Assembly (NCBI GenBank): GCA_009996615.1
Contig: JAACZU010000004.1
Coordinates: 175,529-239,528 of the forward strand
Origin: Rhodanobacteraceae bacterium
Lineage (GTDB): Bacteria; Pseudomonadota; Gammaproteobacteria; Xanthomonadales; Rhodanobacteraceae
DNA length: 64,000 bases
Direction of reading: 5' to 3'
Shown here: piece by piece, positions 25,295-34,224 of the stretch
Layout: the number at the start of each line of letters is the position of its first letter
Position numbering within the stretch: position 1 is the stretch's first letter
Translations under genes and position numbers: made by a program
The notes under the pieces: model-generated
Databases searched by the model: none
What the model was told of the DNA's origin: nothing
What the model saw: only the letters and a program-made list of their open reading frames with translations

Positions 25295-26502
25295 CGCATC
25301 AATCCCAGTGCCGGTACGTCGCCGCGGTAGCCCATGCCGCGCAGCGCGAAGCGGCGCTTGAGCGGGCCGATGCGGTCGAGCGCGTGGAAGCCGAGCGTGC
25401 GCAGGGCGCGCAGCGGCAGGAAATCGTTGCCCATCAGGCGCACGAGGTCGTCGCTGAAGGACGTGGTGGCTTCGCGGTCCGGTGCGCGGCGTTCGACGTG
25501 GCGCGCGAGCAGCGCGGCGTCGCCCGGATCGCCCTCGCACGCAGCCGCCTCGCGCAGCAGTTCGGCCAGCGTCAACGCATCGCGCAGGCCGAGGTTGAAG
25601 CCCTGCGCGCCGATCGGGTGCACGGTCTGCGCGGCGTTGCCGACCAGCACCATGCGCGGCGCACTCGTGCGCTCGGCGAGCATGCACGCGAGCGGGTACG
25701 GCTTGCGCCGGCCGGGGCGTGCGAAGCGGCCAGCGCGCCAGCCGAAGCGCTCGTGCACGACGGCGAGGAAGGCCGCGTCATCGAGCGCGGCGACCACCTC
25801 GGCATCGGCCGCCGGCACGGTCAGCACGAGGCCGGCGCGGCGGTCGCCGAGCGGCAGCAGCGCGACCGGGCCGGAGTCGGTGAAGCGCTCGTAGGCGTGG
25901 CCGTCGAGCGGGCGCTCGGTCGTCAGCGTGGTCACGATCGCGCTCTGCGCGTAGTCGCGCCGTTCGGCCTCGATGCCGAACGCGTTGCGCACGAACGATT
26001 CGGTGCCGTCGGCGCCGACCAGCAGGCGCGCGCGCACGCGGCGCCGCGTGTCGCCGCTGCGCAGCTCGACCTCGACCGCATCGGCCACCGGCTCGATCGC
26101 GACCGCCTGCGCCGGCGCGATGCGCACGAGCTGCGCGCAGGTATCCAGCCGGCGCAGCAGCGCGTTGCCGAGCTCGCGCGCCGGCAGTACGGCGCCGAAC
26201 GGCGGCAGGCCTAGTGCTTCGGCATCGAGGCGCACCGCGCCGAAGTCGCCACGCCGGCTGACGTGGATGCGCCGCAGCGGGATCGCGGGCGTCGTCGCGT
26301 CGAACACGCCGAGCGCCTCGAGCGCGTTGACGCTGACGCGCGCCAGCACGAGGTTGCGCTCGTCGTAGCTCGGCTGCAGGTCGACGCGCGGCGGCGCGGC
26401 TTCCGCCAGCGCGACGCGCAGGCCGGCGTCGTCCAGCGCGATGGCGAGACTGGCGCCGACCAGGCCGCCGCCGATGATGAGGACGTCGAGGGATTCGTTC
26501 AC
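25291..26502 (-). CDS. ubiH: 2-octaprenyl-6-methoxyphenol hydroxylase UbiH
   Basis: 403 residues. The Rossmann motif IIGGGLVGASLAIALDDAG is at residues 9-27, and the UbiH hallmark GNAAQTVHPIGAQGFNLGLRD lies in the C-terminal half. It catalyses one of the three flavin-dependent ring hydroxylations of ubiquinone synthesis, on the cytoplasmic face of the membrane within the Ubi complex. It is the first gene of a two-gene minus-strand operon. Its start is 101 bp from the divergent btuM-like gene; that gap holds a TAAACT hexamer (about 26569) as a possible -10 for the plus strand. Confidence 0.88.
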   Translation of the reverse strand: MNESLDVLIIGGGLVGASLAIALDDAGLRVALAEAAPPRVDLQPSYDERNLVLARVSVNALEALGVFDATTPAIPLRRIHVSRRGDFGAVRLDAEALGLPPFGAVLPARELGNALLRRLDTCAQLVRIAPAQAVAIEPVADAVEVELRSGDTRRRVRARLLVGADGTESFVRNAFGIEAERRDYAQSAIVTTLTTERPLDGHAYERFTDSGPVALLPLGDRRAGLVLTVPAADAEVVAALDDAAFLAVVHERFGWRAGRFARPGRRKPYPLACMLAERTSAPRMVLVGNAAQTVHPIGAQGFNLGLRDALTLAELLREAAACEGDPGDAALLARHVERRAPDREATTSFSDDLVRLMGNDFLPLRALRTLGFHALDRIGPLKRRFALRGMGYRGDVPALGLMR

Positions 26503-26603
26503 GCGCGCATCATACCCGGCGGCCCTTGCAGGCGGTTCGCGACGCCGCGTCGCAGGCGCGCTTGGGCTAAACTGGCGACCTGCACCTTCGGGACCCAGCG
26601 ACC

Positions 26604-27227
26604 ATGAACACTGCGAACCTTTCCCTTTCCAGCGGCGCGCGCGCCGGCATTTTCCTGCTCCTCGCGCTGGTCATGCTGGCGACCCGCATCAACCATTTCG
26701 GCGCGCTGCCGGATGCGTCGTGGGCGGTGTTCTTCGTCGGCGGGTTCTACCTGTCGTCCGGCGCTTCGGCCAGGTTCGCGCGCGGTGCGTTCGCGGTGCT
26801 GATGGCGCTGGCGGTGCTGATCGACTACGCCGTGATCAGCGCGCAGGGCCTGTCCTTCTGGAGCCACTACTGCGTGTCGCCGGCGTACTGGTTCCTGCTG
26901 CCGAGCTACGCCGCGCTGTGGCTCGGCGGCGCCTGGCTGCGCACGCGCTACACCGGCCTGCATGCGCGCGAGGCCGGCCTGCTGCTCGCCAGCGTGCTGG
27001 TCGCGGCGAGCGTGTGCTACCTGCTGTCGAACGGCAGCTTCTACTGGATCAGCGCGAGCGTGCCGGCGCGCAGCTTCGGCGGCTGGATGGTCAACCTCGG
27101 CGACTGGTACCTGCCCTACCTGCGCACGACGCTGACCTATGTCGGCGTGGCCGCGGCGCTGCATGTGGCGACGACGCTGGCGGCGCGCCAACTGGCCAAG
27201 AGCGCGGGCGATTTCGCGCATCGGTAA
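26604..27227 (+). CDS. btuM: BtuM-like cobalamin transporter (solitary ECF S-component type)
   Basis: 207 residues with about six hydrophobic helices and no ATPase partner nearby. The N-terminal TRINHFGALPDASWAVFFVGGFYL and the conserved Cys90 in FWSHYCVSPAYWFLLPSYAALWLGG resemble the small BtuM family of Gram-negative cobalamin transporters, in which one cysteine ligates the cobalt of B12. The cobalamin adenosyltransferase gene is the next gene downstream, which strongly supports a corrinoid role. The family call is from memory of the pattern, so moderate. No cobalamin riboswitch is recognisable upstream. Confidence 0.65.
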   Translation: MNTANLSLSSGARAGIFLLLALVMLATRINHFGALPDASWAVFFVGGFYLSSGASARFARGAFAVLMALAVLIDYAVISAQGLSFWSHYCVSPAYWFLLPSYAALWLGGAWLRTRYTGLHAREAGLLLASVLVAASVCYLLSNGSFYWISASVPARSFGGWMVNLGDWYLPYLRTTLTYVGVAAALHVATTLAARQLAKSAGDFAHR

Positions 27228-27237
27228 GCAAAACCGA

Positions 27238-27280
27238 ACACCATCCCCACCCAACCCTCCCCTTGAAGGGGAGGGTCTGG
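27238..27280. repeat. CCCTCCCCTT palindromic repeat (copy 1)
   Basis: A 21-bp palindrome with arms CCCTCCCCTT and AAGGGGAGGG at 27255-27275 is flanked by ACACCATCCCCACCCAA. The same flank and palindrome occur at 32962-33000 and 42271-42310 in the opposite orientation, and in interrupted form at 46061-46199. It fills most of the gap between btuM and the adenosyltransferase gene. Confidence 0.85.
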
Positions 27281-27307
27281 AAGCAGTCCGGCGCACGCGA
27301 CAGAGCC

Positions 27308-27874
27308 ATGGGCAACCGCCTTTCCAAGATCTACACCCGCACCGGCGACGACGGCACGACCGGCCTCGGCGACGGCACGCGCGTGCCAAAGGATTCGGCG
27401 CGGGTCATCGCCTACGGCACCGTCGACGAACTGAACAGCGCGATCGGCATCGTGCTCGCCTGCGAGGTGCCGGCGCGCGTGCGCGAGGTGCTGACCCAGG
27501 TGCAGCACGACCTGTTCGACCTCGGCGGCGAGCTGTGCATCCCCGGCATGACGATGGTGCACGCGGCCGACATCGACGCCCTCGAACGGGCGCTCGACGC
27601 GTTCAACGAGGAACTGCCGCCGCTGAAGGAATTCATCCTGCCCGGCGGCGGCATGGCCGCGGCGCAGTGCCATCTCGCGCGCACGATCTGCCGCCGCGCC
27701 GAGCGCGAGGCGGTCACGCTGGCGCGCCAGGAAACGGTGCGCGCCGAGGCGGTGCGCTACCTGAACCGGCTGTCGGACCTGCTGTTCGTGATCGCGCGCG
27801 TGCTGGCGCGCGCCTCCGGGCACGGCGAAGTGCTCTGGCAACACGAGCGGCGCAAGCGCACCGGCGCGACATGA
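27308..27874 (+). CDS. Cob(I)alamin adenosyltransferase, PduO type
   Basis: 188 residues from ATG 27308. The N-terminal motif KIYTRTGDDGTTGLGDGTRVPKDS, the GTVDELNSAIG segment and the C-terminal RYLNRLSDLLFVIARVLAR are diagnostic of the PduO/ATR family. It transfers the adenosyl group of ATP to cob(I)alamin, making coenzyme B12. It lies 80 bp after the BtuM-like gene, separated by a repeat. Its stop overlaps a 21-codon reading frame that itself overlaps the deacetylase start. Confidence 0.95.
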   Translation: MGNRLSKIYTRTGDDGTTGLGDGTRVPKDSARVIAYGTVDELNSAIGIVLACEVPARVREVLTQVQHDLFDLGGELCIPGMTMVHAADIDALERALDAFNEELPPLKEFILPGGGMAAAQCHLARTICRRAEREAVTLARQETVRAEAVRYLNRLSDLLFVIARVLARASGHGEVLWQHERRKRTGAT

Positions 27875-27936
27875 CCCCGGCGCAGGCGCTGGCGTTGCTC
27901 GACGGCCCGCCATCGGACCGGATGGCCGCGCCATGA
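27871..27936 (+). CDS. Possible 21-codon bridging cistron
   Basis: The reading frame MTPAQALALLDGPPSDRMAAP begins in an ATGA overlap with the adenosyltransferase stop and ends in an ATGA overlap with the deacetylase start. The double overlap would carry ribosomes from one gene to the next. There is no own ribosome-binding site and no recognisable family; it may be chance. Confidence 0.25.
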   Translation: MTPAQALALLDGPPSDRMAAP

Positions 27937-28856
27937 GCGTCGCGCTGTACACGCACCGCGCCTGCCTCGCGCACGATCCCGGCCCCGGCCATCCGGAGTC
28001 GCCGTCGCGGCTGGCGGCGGTGCTGGCAGCGCTCGATGCGCCCGCCTTCGATCCGCTCGTGCGTCTCGACGCGCCGCTGGCGACGCGCGAGCAGCTGGCG
28101 CGCGTGCACGCCGATGCGCTGATCGACGCGGTGCTCGCCCCGGTGCCGGCGGACAACTGGCGCGCCCTCGATCCGGACACGGTCATGTCGCCCGGCTCGG
28201 TCGAGGCTGCGCTGCGCGCGGCCGGGGCGGCCTGCGCGGCGGTCGACCACGTGCTGGGCGGTAGCGGCCACCGCGCGTTCTGCGCGGTACGTCCACCCGG
28301 CCACCACGCCACGCCGACGCAGGCGATGGGCTTCTGCCTGTTCAACAATGTCGCGGTCGCCGCCGCGCATGCGCTGGCCGTGCACGGCCTCGCGCGCATC
28401 GCGATCGTCGATTTCGACGTGCACCACGGCAACGGCACGCAGGACATCTTCTGGAACGAGCCACGCGTGCAGTACGCCTCGTCGCACCAGTGGCCGCTGT
28501 ACCCTGACAGCGGCGCGCACGAGGAAACCGGCGTCGGCAACATCGTCAACGCGCCACTGCCGCCAGGCGCCGGCTCGGCCGCGTTCCGCGCGGCCTGGAG
28601 CGGGCGCCTGCTGCCGGCGCTGGACGCGTTCGCGCCCGAGCTGGTGCTGGTCTCGGCCGGCTTCGACGCGCACCGGCTCGATCCGCTGGCCGACCTCGAA
28701 CTCGAGCGCGAGGACTACGCCTGGCTCACCGCGCAGCTGGTCGGCCTGGCCGAGCGCCATGCGCACGGCCGCCTCGTGTCGTGCCTGGAAGGCGGCTACA
28801 GCCTGCGCGCGCTGCGCGAGGCGACGGCGGCGCATGTCGGCGCGTTGATGACGTAA
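27933..28856 (+). CDS. Histone-deacetylase-family amidohydrolase
   Basis: 307 residues. Zinc-hydrolase landmarks in order: VRPPGHHATPTQAMGFCLFNN, the VDFDVHHGNGTQDIFW metal site (Asp/His ligands), YPDSGAHEETGVGNIVNAPLPPG, and SAGFDAHRLDPLADLEL. This is the class II-like bacterial HDAC family (acetylpolyamine or acetyl-lysine hydrolases). The substrate is not evident. It is tied to the adenosyltransferase gene by overlapping reading frames but has no known link to B12. Confidence 0.9.
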   Translation: MSVALYTHRACLAHDPGPGHPESPSRLAAVLAALDAPAFDPLVRLDAPLATREQLARVHADALIDAVLAPVPADNWRALDPDTVMSPGSVEAALRAAGAACAAVDHVLGGSGHRAFCAVRPPGHHATPTQAMGFCLFNNVAVAAAHALAVHGLARIAIVDFDVHHGNGTQDIFWNEPRVQYASSHQWPLYPDSGAHEETGVGNIVNAPLPPGAGSAAFRAAWSGRLLPALDAFAPELVLVSAGFDAHRLDPLADLELEREDYAWLTAQLVGLAERHAHGRLVSCLEGGYSLRALREATAAHVGALMT

Positions 28857-28863
28857 GCGCGGT

Positions 28864-28935
28864 TGTGGGAGGGGCTTCGGTCCCGATGCCCTTGCGGGTC
28901 GCAGGCCGACGGCATCGCGGCTGAAGCCGCTCCTA
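28864..28935. repeat. REP-like element before lptD
   Basis: TGTGGGAGGGGCTTCGG at the left and CGGCTGAAGCCGCTCCTA at the right form the arms of the GGGAGCGGCTTCAGCCGC-type repeat; variants recur at 32867-32950 and 46207-46350. It fills the gap between the deacetylase gene and the lptD region and explains why the longest lptD frame (TTG at 28863) is spurious. Confidence 0.7.
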
Positions 28936-29030
28936 TGGCAACCAACCGCGCCGCACGCCCCCGCCCCGCGTTGCCGCGCGGCGGCAGTTTCGGCAAGCTA
29001 GCGCCCCCGTTCCAGGATGAAACGTCGCTC

Positions 29031-31379
29031 GTGCTGCCCAATCCCGCTCCCGCACACGCGCGACGCCGGCTCGCGCTCGCCATCCTCCTCGCGCTGCCGG
29101 CGACCGCGCCGGCGGCCGATGGCGCGCCAAACTGCCCGGTCGGCATCCTGCAATGCCCGCCCAAGCCGACCAGCTGGGCGATGTGCCACAAGAACGACCT
29201 GCTCGACTTCTACGTCCCGGGCCTGCCGACCGAGGGCGACCGCAGCGCGGTGCCGCGGGACGCCAGCGCGCGCAAGGTGTCCGCCCCGGACAAGACGCAT
29301 TACATGCTCGAGGGCGACGCGCAGATCAGGCAGCTCGACCTGCTGCTGCGCGCGCCGAAACTGACCTACGACAGCGAGACGACCGACTACAGCGCGAGCG
29401 GCCCGGTGCACTACCAGGACCGCGGCCTGCTGCTGTCGGCGCAGGGCGCCAAGGGCAATGCCGACCTCGACCAGTGCACGCTCGACGGCGTGCGCTACCA
29501 GCTGCTGTCGGCGCGTGGCAACGGCGTCGCGCAGGTCGCGGTGATGGACGATCCGGACCACGCGCGCCTGCGCGGCGCGACCTACTCGACCTGCGACCTC
29601 GGCAGCCAGGCGTGGGCGTTCAGCGCGCGCGAGCTCGACCTGGACCGCGCCGAGGGCGTCGCGCGCGGCCGCGACCTGACCTTCCGCATCCACAACGTGC
29701 CGGTGTTCTGGCTGCCGTACGCGCGCTTCCCGATCGACGACCGCCGCAGCAGCGGCTTTCTGTACCCGAGCATCGGCTACAGCAACCGGCGCGGCCTCGA
29801 CCTGACCCTGCCGTACTACCTGAACCTCGCGCCGAACTACGACGCGACGCTGCTGCCGCGCGTGATGACCGATCGCGGCCTGATGCTCGGCGGCGAATTC
29901 CGCTACCTGACCGACAGCAGCAGCGGCACCGTCAACGCCGAGTTCATGCCGCACGACCGCGGCGCCGCCGACGAGGAGCGCCAGTATGGCATCTCGCTGC
30001 CGAGCCAGCGCTGGTGGTACCAGTGGCGCAACACGACCTCGCTCGGTGCCAACTGGAGCGCCGGCGTCGACCTCAACCGCGTCTCCGACAACCGCTATTT
30101 CGAGGACTTCGGCCGCGGCCTGTACAGCTCGGTGATCAGCTTCCTGCCGTCCAGCGCCTACCTGCGCGGGCGTGGCAGCTGGTGGAACGCCTCGATCGGC
30201 GGCGACGAATACCAGATCACCGACCCGACCCTGACCAGCGTGAGCGAACCGTACCGGCGCGTGCCGCGCGCGACCTTCACCGCCGAGCACGCGCTGCTCG
30301 GCGGCCTCGCCGGCGGCGTCGACTCGGAATTCGTCGCGTTCTCGAAGAACCACGCGATCGACGGCCAGCGCCTGGACCTGTTCCCGTACCTGGCCTACCC
30401 GATCGAGACCGCGGCGTACTTCGTGCGTCCGCAGCTCGGCTACCGCTACACCGCCTACAGCCTCGACCACCTCGACCCGGCCGACAACCCGCTGCTGACG
30501 CAGCGCCGGCCGAGCCGCGGCGTGCCGATCTTCAGCCTCGACGCCGGCCTGGTGTTCGAGCGCAGCCTGACCCTCGGCGGCGAGGCGTGGACGCAGACGC
30601 TGGAGCCGCGCGCGTACTACCTGCGCGTGCCGTACCGCGACCAGTCCGAGCTGCCGCTGTTCGACACGCAGGAGATCCCGTTCAGCTTCGGCGAGCTGTT
30701 CCGCAGCAACCGCTTCGTCGGCGCCGACCGCCAGATGGACGCGAACAACCTGTCGCTGGCACTCACCTCGCGCCTGCTCGAAAGCGCCAGCGGCACCGAG
30801 CGCCTGTCGGCCAGCATCGGCCAGATCCGCTACTTCGAAGACCAGCGCGTGCAACTGCCGAACGTGCCGCCGACCGACTTCGGCGGCTCGACGTATGCCG
30901 GCGAGATCGACCTGCGCCTGTCCGACCGCTGGCGCATCGTGCTCGACCAGCAGTGGAACCCGAACACGCACCGCACCGACCTGTCGACCGTGAGCGTGCA
31001 GAACCGCTTCGGCAGCGATGGCATCGTCAACGTCTCCTACCGCTACCGGCGCGATTTCCTCGAGCAGGTCGACGTCTCCGCGGCGATTCCGCTGACGCCA
31101 GCCTGGCGCCTGATCGCGCGCGAGAACTACGCGCTGAACAACCCGCTGGCCAGCCCGCTCGATCCACACGGCACCCGCGGCCGCACGCTCGAGCGCTTCG
31201 TCGGCGTCGAGCACGACACCTGCTGCCTCGCCTGGCGCGTGATAGCGCGGCACTGGATCCGCAACGCGCAGGGCCAGGCCGACAACGCGCTGTATTTCGA
31301 GATCGAGTTCAAGGGCGTCGGCTCGGTCGGCCAGAAGACGGACGGCTTCCTGCGCCGTGGTATTCTTGGCTATCAATGA
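29031..31379 (+). CDS. lptD: LPS-assembly protein LptD
   Basis: 782 residues from GTG 29031. That start puts the signal peptide (RRRLALAILLALPATAPAADG) near the N-terminus, with AGGA 13 nt upstream. ATG 28935 is the alternative but begins inside a repeat and would add 32 residues. The OstA/LptA-like domain occupies about 85-200 and the large LptD barrel the rest (FPIDDRRSSGFLYPSIGYSNRRGLDLTLPYYLNLAPNYD). Cysteines near the N-terminus and the C-terminal HDTCC pair match the disulfides needed for LptD maturation. It inserts LPS into the outer leaflet with LptE and is followed by its folding factor gene surA. Confidence 0.93.
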   Translation: MLPNPAPAHARRRLALAILLALPATAPAADGAPNCPVGILQCPPKPTSWAMCHKNDLLDFYVPGLPTEGDRSAVPRDASARKVSAPDKTHYMLEGDAQIRQLDLLLRAPKLTYDSETTDYSASGPVHYQDRGLLLSAQGAKGNADLDQCTLDGVRYQLLSARGNGVAQVAVMDDPDHARLRGATYSTCDLGSQAWAFSARELDLDRAEGVARGRDLTFRIHNVPVFWLPYARFPIDDRRSSGFLYPSIGYSNRRGLDLTLPYYLNLAPNYDATLLPRVMTDRGLMLGGEFRYLTDSSSGTVNAEFMPHDRGAADEERQYGISLPSQRWWYQWRNTTSLGANWSAGVDLNRVSDNRYFEDFGRGLYSSVISFLPSSAYLRGRGSWWNASIGGDEYQITDPTLTSVSEPYRRVPRATFTAEHALLGGLAGGVDSEFVAFSKNHAIDGQRLDLFPYLAYPIETAAYFVRPQLGYRYTAYSLDHLDPADNPLLTQRRPSRGVPIFSLDAGLVFERSLTLGGEAWTQTLEPRAYYLRVPYRDQSELPLFDTQEIPFSFGELFRSNRFVGADRQMDANNLSLALTSRLLESASGTERLSASIGQIRYFEDQRVQLPNVPPTDFGGSTYAGEIDLRLSDRWRIVLDQQWNPNTHRTDLSTVSVQNRFGSDGIVNVSYRYRRDFLEQVDVSAAIPLTPAWRLIARENYALNNPLASPLDPHGTRGRTLERFVGVEHDTCCLAWRVIARHWIRNAQGQADNALYFEIEFKGVGSVGQKTDGFLRRGILGYQ

Positions 31380-31497
31380 TCTGGCGCGGAACCGCGCGCC
31401 CGCGCGGCGGGTCCAAGCCCGCATTGCACGCGGCCCCGCACCGCGCCGTCCCATCCCGTCCCGACCTGCCGGGCACACCGGACCCTTCGGAAACCGC

Positions 31498-32817
31498 ATG
31501 AAAGCCATCCTCGCCGCCCTCGCCCTCGCGCTGTCCCTGCCCGTGCTCGCGCCGCGCGCCGTCGCGCAGTCGACCGAGCCGCTGGACCGCATCGTCGCGG
31601 TCGTCGACGACGACGTCGTGCTGCAGAGCGAACTCGATCGCCAAGCCCGCGCGCTCACGACGCAGTACGCGAACAACCCGCAGCAGCTGCCGCCGCGCGA
31701 CGTGCTTGAGCGCCAGCTCCTCGACCGCCTGATCCTGCAGAAGCTGCAGGTCGCGCGCGCCGACTCCACCGGCGTGAAGGTGTCCGACGCCGAGGTCGAC
31801 CAGGCGCTGACCTCGATCGCGCGCAACAACAACATGGACGTCAGCCAGCTGCGCGGCGCGATCCAGCAGCAGGGCATGAACTACGACCAGTTCCGCCGCA
31901 GCGTGCACGACCAGCTGGTCGTGCAGCGCCTGCGCCAGCGCGTGGCGCAGAGCCGCGTGCAGATCAGCGATGCCGAGGTCGACAGCCTGCTGCGCAACGG
32001 CAAGCTCGGCGGCCAGCTGCACCTGGGCTACATCATGATCGGCGTGCCGGACGGCGCCACGCCCGAGCAGATCGACGCCGCGCATGCCAAGGCCGACGAG
32101 GCGCGCCAGCAGGTCGAGGGCGGCATGGACTTCGGCGCCGCGGCGATCCGCTACTCCAACGCCGAGAACGCGCTGCAGGGCGGCGATCTCGGCTGGCGCG
32201 GCCGCAACGAGCTGCCGCCGGCCTTCGTCGACGCGGCCGAGCACCTGCAGGACGGCGCCATTTCCACGCCGCTGCGCGGCCCGAATGGCTTCTACCTGGT
32301 CAAGCGCTTCGGCCAGCGCGAAGGCGCCGGCGAGCACGTGGTCACCGAATACGAGGCGCGCCACATCCTGATCAAGACCAGCGAGCTGGTGTCGAGCGAA
32401 CAGGCCGAGGCCAAGGTCGCCGCGATCCGCCAGAAGATCGTCGACGGCGAGGACTTCGCCAAGGCGGCCAAGGAGTCCTCGCAGGACGAACCGACCGCGC
32501 AGCTCGGCGGCGACCTCGGCTGGTTCTCGGGCGACGCCTATGGCCCGAAGATCCAGCAGGAACTGCAGTCGCTCAAGCCCGGCGAGATCTCGCAGCCGTT
32601 CCAGACCAATGTCGGCTGGCACATCGTGCAGCTCGTCGACACGCGCCAGACCGACAAGGCCGGCGAGATGCAGCGCGACGAGGCCAAGAACATCCTGTTC
32701 CAGCGCAAGGCCGAGGACGAGTACGAAAGCTTCCTGCGCCAGATGCGCAGCGAGGCCTACGTCGAGATCCGCCTGCCCGGCGCGACGACGGGCGCGGGCA
32801 AGCCCGGCGCGCCGTAA
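31498..32817 (+). CDS. surA: Periplasmic chaperone / peptidyl-prolyl isomerase SurA
   Basis: 439 residues from ATG 31498. Signal peptide MKAILAALALALSLPVLAPRAVAQ. The SurA N-terminal domain (LDRIVAVVDDDVVLQSELD...) is followed by two parvulin domains (about 175-275 and 290-390, the second with EARHILIKTSEL and GGDLGWFSGDAYGP). It escorts outer-membrane proteins, including LptD, to the Bam machinery. The gene lies 118 bp after lptD and before pdxA, as in enterics. Confidence 0.95.
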   Translation: MKAILAALALALSLPVLAPRAVAQSTEPLDRIVAVVDDDVVLQSELDRQARALTTQYANNPQQLPPRDVLERQLLDRLILQKLQVARADSTGVKVSDAEVDQALTSIARNNNMDVSQLRGAIQQQGMNYDQFRRSVHDQLVVQRLRQRVAQSRVQISDAEVDSLLRNGKLGGQLHLGYIMIGVPDGATPEQIDAAHAKADEARQQVEGGMDFGAAAIRYSNAENALQGGDLGWRGRNELPPAFVDAAEHLQDGAISTPLRGPNGFYLVKRFGQREGAGEHVVTEYEARHILIKTSELVSSEQAEAKVAAIRQKIVDGEDFAKAAKESSQDEPTAQLGGDLGWFSGDAYGPKIQQELQSLKPGEISQPFQTNVGWHIVQLVDTRQTDKAGEMQRDEAKNILFQRKAEDEYESFLRQMRSEAYVEIRLPGATTGAGKPGAP

Positions 32818-32866
32818 GCGCGCGGGTCGTGCAGCGCCGAAGGCGCGAGTCCCACCAAACGTCCGG

Positions 32867-33000
32867 ATGACGGCATCGGGACTGAAGCCCCTCCCACAAT
32901 CGGCCCGGCGTCCGCCAAGGCCTGTGGGAGCAGCTTCAGCCGCGAAGCTTCCGCTTTCGAGCCCTCCCCTTCAAGGGGAGGGTTGGGTGGGGATGGTGTT
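32867..33000. repeat. Composite repeat region between surA and pdxA
   Basis: The 258-bp gap holds a REP-like element (GGCATCGGGACTGAAGCCCC ... GGGAGCAGCTTCAGCCGCGA, about 32867-32947) followed directly by copy 2 of the CCCTCCCCTT palindrome (32962-32982) with its TTGGGTGGGGATGGTGTT flank to 33000. A GGCGCGAGTCCCACC tract at 32844-32858 resembles 60636-60648. No coding potential is seen here. Confidence 0.75.
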
Positions 33001-33075
33001 GCAGAGCAGCCGCGATGCCCTTGCAGTGATTCCCACCACCGAACCTATGCCGGCCCACGCGCGAGCGCGCTCACC

Positions 33076-34104
33076 TTGACCGCTGAACGTCCCCTCCCGC
33101 GCCTTGCGCTGACCGCCGGCGAACCGGCCGGCATCGGCCCCGAGCTGGTCGCCAAACTGGCGGCGAGCGACCTCGCCGCCGACCTCGTCGCGATCGCCGA
33201 TCCGGCCCTGCTCGCGGCCGCCGCACGGCAGGCCGGCATCGCACTCGAACTGATCGCCTACGATCCAGCCATCGCGCCGACCGCACGCACGCCGGGCCAG
33301 TTGCGCGTCGCCGCGCTGTCGCTGCAGGCGCCGGCCACGCCCGGCACGCTCGAGCCGCGCAACGCGCCCTACGTGCTCGCCACGCTCGCGCGCGCGGCCG
33401 ATGGCGCCAGCAGCGGCGAGTTCGACGCGATCGTGACCGCGCCGGTGCACAAGGGCGTCATCAACGACGCCGGCATCCCGTTCAGCGGCCACACCGAATT
33501 CTTCGCCCAGCGCGCCGGCCGCGAGGTCGTGATGATGCTGGCCGCGCACGCCGGCGGTCCGATGCGCCACGGCGGCGACCTGCGCGTCGCGCTGGCGACC
33601 ACGCACCTGGCGCTGTCCCAGGTGCCGGCCGCGATCACGCGCGCCGGCCTCGTGCGCACGCTGCGCATCCTCTGCGACGACCTGATCGCGCGCTTTCGCA
33701 TCAGCGCGCCGCGCATCGCCGTGCTCGGGCTCAACCCGCACGCCGGCGAGGGCGGCCACTTCGGCCGCGAGGAAATCGACCAGATCGCGCCGGCGATCAC
33801 GCAGCTGCGCACGGCCGGCTTCGACGTGCAGGGCCCGATCCCGGCCGACACCGCGTTCGTGCCGGCGCAGCTCGCCCGCTACGACGCCGTACTGGCGATG
33901 TACCACGATCAGGGCCTGCCGGTGCTCAAGCACGCCGGCTTCGGCCACGCCGTCAACGTCACGCTCGGCCTGCCCTACATCCGCACCTCGGTCGATCACG
34001 GCACCGCGCTCGACCTCGCCGGCAGCGGCAAGGCCGACCCCGGCAGCCTGTTCGCCGCCGCGCGGCTGGCGCTCGACCTTGCCCGGCGCAGCGCAGAAGC
34101 CTGA
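33076..34104 (+). CDS. pdxA: 4-hydroxythreonine-4-phosphate dehydrogenase PdxA
   Basis: 342 residues from TTG 33076, chosen because translation then begins MTAERPLPRLALTAGEPAGIGPEL, the family's N-terminus; no in-frame ATG is suitably placed. The zinc/substrate motif VTAPVHKGVINDAGIPFSGHTEFFA, the LNPHAGEGGHFGREE segment and VLAMYHDQGLPVLK are all present. It oxidises 4-phosphohydroxy-threonine in the DXP-dependent pyridoxal phosphate pathway. In E. coli rsmA follows directly; here a divergent LysR/YeiH pair is interposed. Confidence 0.93.
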   Translation: MTAERPLPRLALTAGEPAGIGPELVAKLAASDLAADLVAIADPALLAAAARQAGIALELIAYDPAIAPTARTPGQLRVAALSLQAPATPGTLEPRNAPYVLATLARAADGASSGEFDAIVTAPVHKGVINDAGIPFSGHTEFFAQRAGREVVMMLAAHAGGPMRHGGDLRVALATTHLALSQVPAAITRAGLVRTLRILCDDLIARFRISAPRIAVLGLNPHAGEGGHFGREEIDQIAPAITQLRTAGFDVQGPIPADTAFVPAQLARYDAVLAMYHDQGLPVLKHAGFGHAVNVTLGLPYIRTSVDHGTALDLAGSGKADPGSLFAAARLALDLARRSAEA

Positions 34105-34148
34105 AACACGGCTCACACGGAGGAATGCCCCGGGAAATGCGGCAGGTA

Positions 34149-34172
34149 GCCCGGGTAAGCGAAGCGCACCCG
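34149..34172. repeat. CCCGGGTAAGCG repeat (copy 1)
   Basis: GCCCGGGTAAGCGAAGCGCA followed by CCCG is shared with 38359-38386. The CCGGGT/ACCCG ends pair as a short hairpin. It lies in the 120-bp gap between pdxA and the convergent lysR stop, marking the left border of the LysR/YeiH insertion. Confidence 0.7.
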
Positions 34173-34224
34173 CGGCTTCTTTGCGGCGTCTCCTTCGTGT
34201 TTCAGGCTTTTCAGCGCTTCGCCG

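Noticed and set aside
26503-26603. Cobalamin riboswitch before the BtuM-like gene
   Set aside because: The 101-bp gap has no B12-box-like sequence and is too short for the full aptamer.
28935-29364. Frameshift at the lptD N-terminus (ATG 29017 in another frame with good spacing to AGGA)
   Set aside because: The off-frame product is Ser/Arg-rich and runs out at 29364; GTG 29031 in the lptD frame gives a normal signal peptide, so no frameshift is needed.
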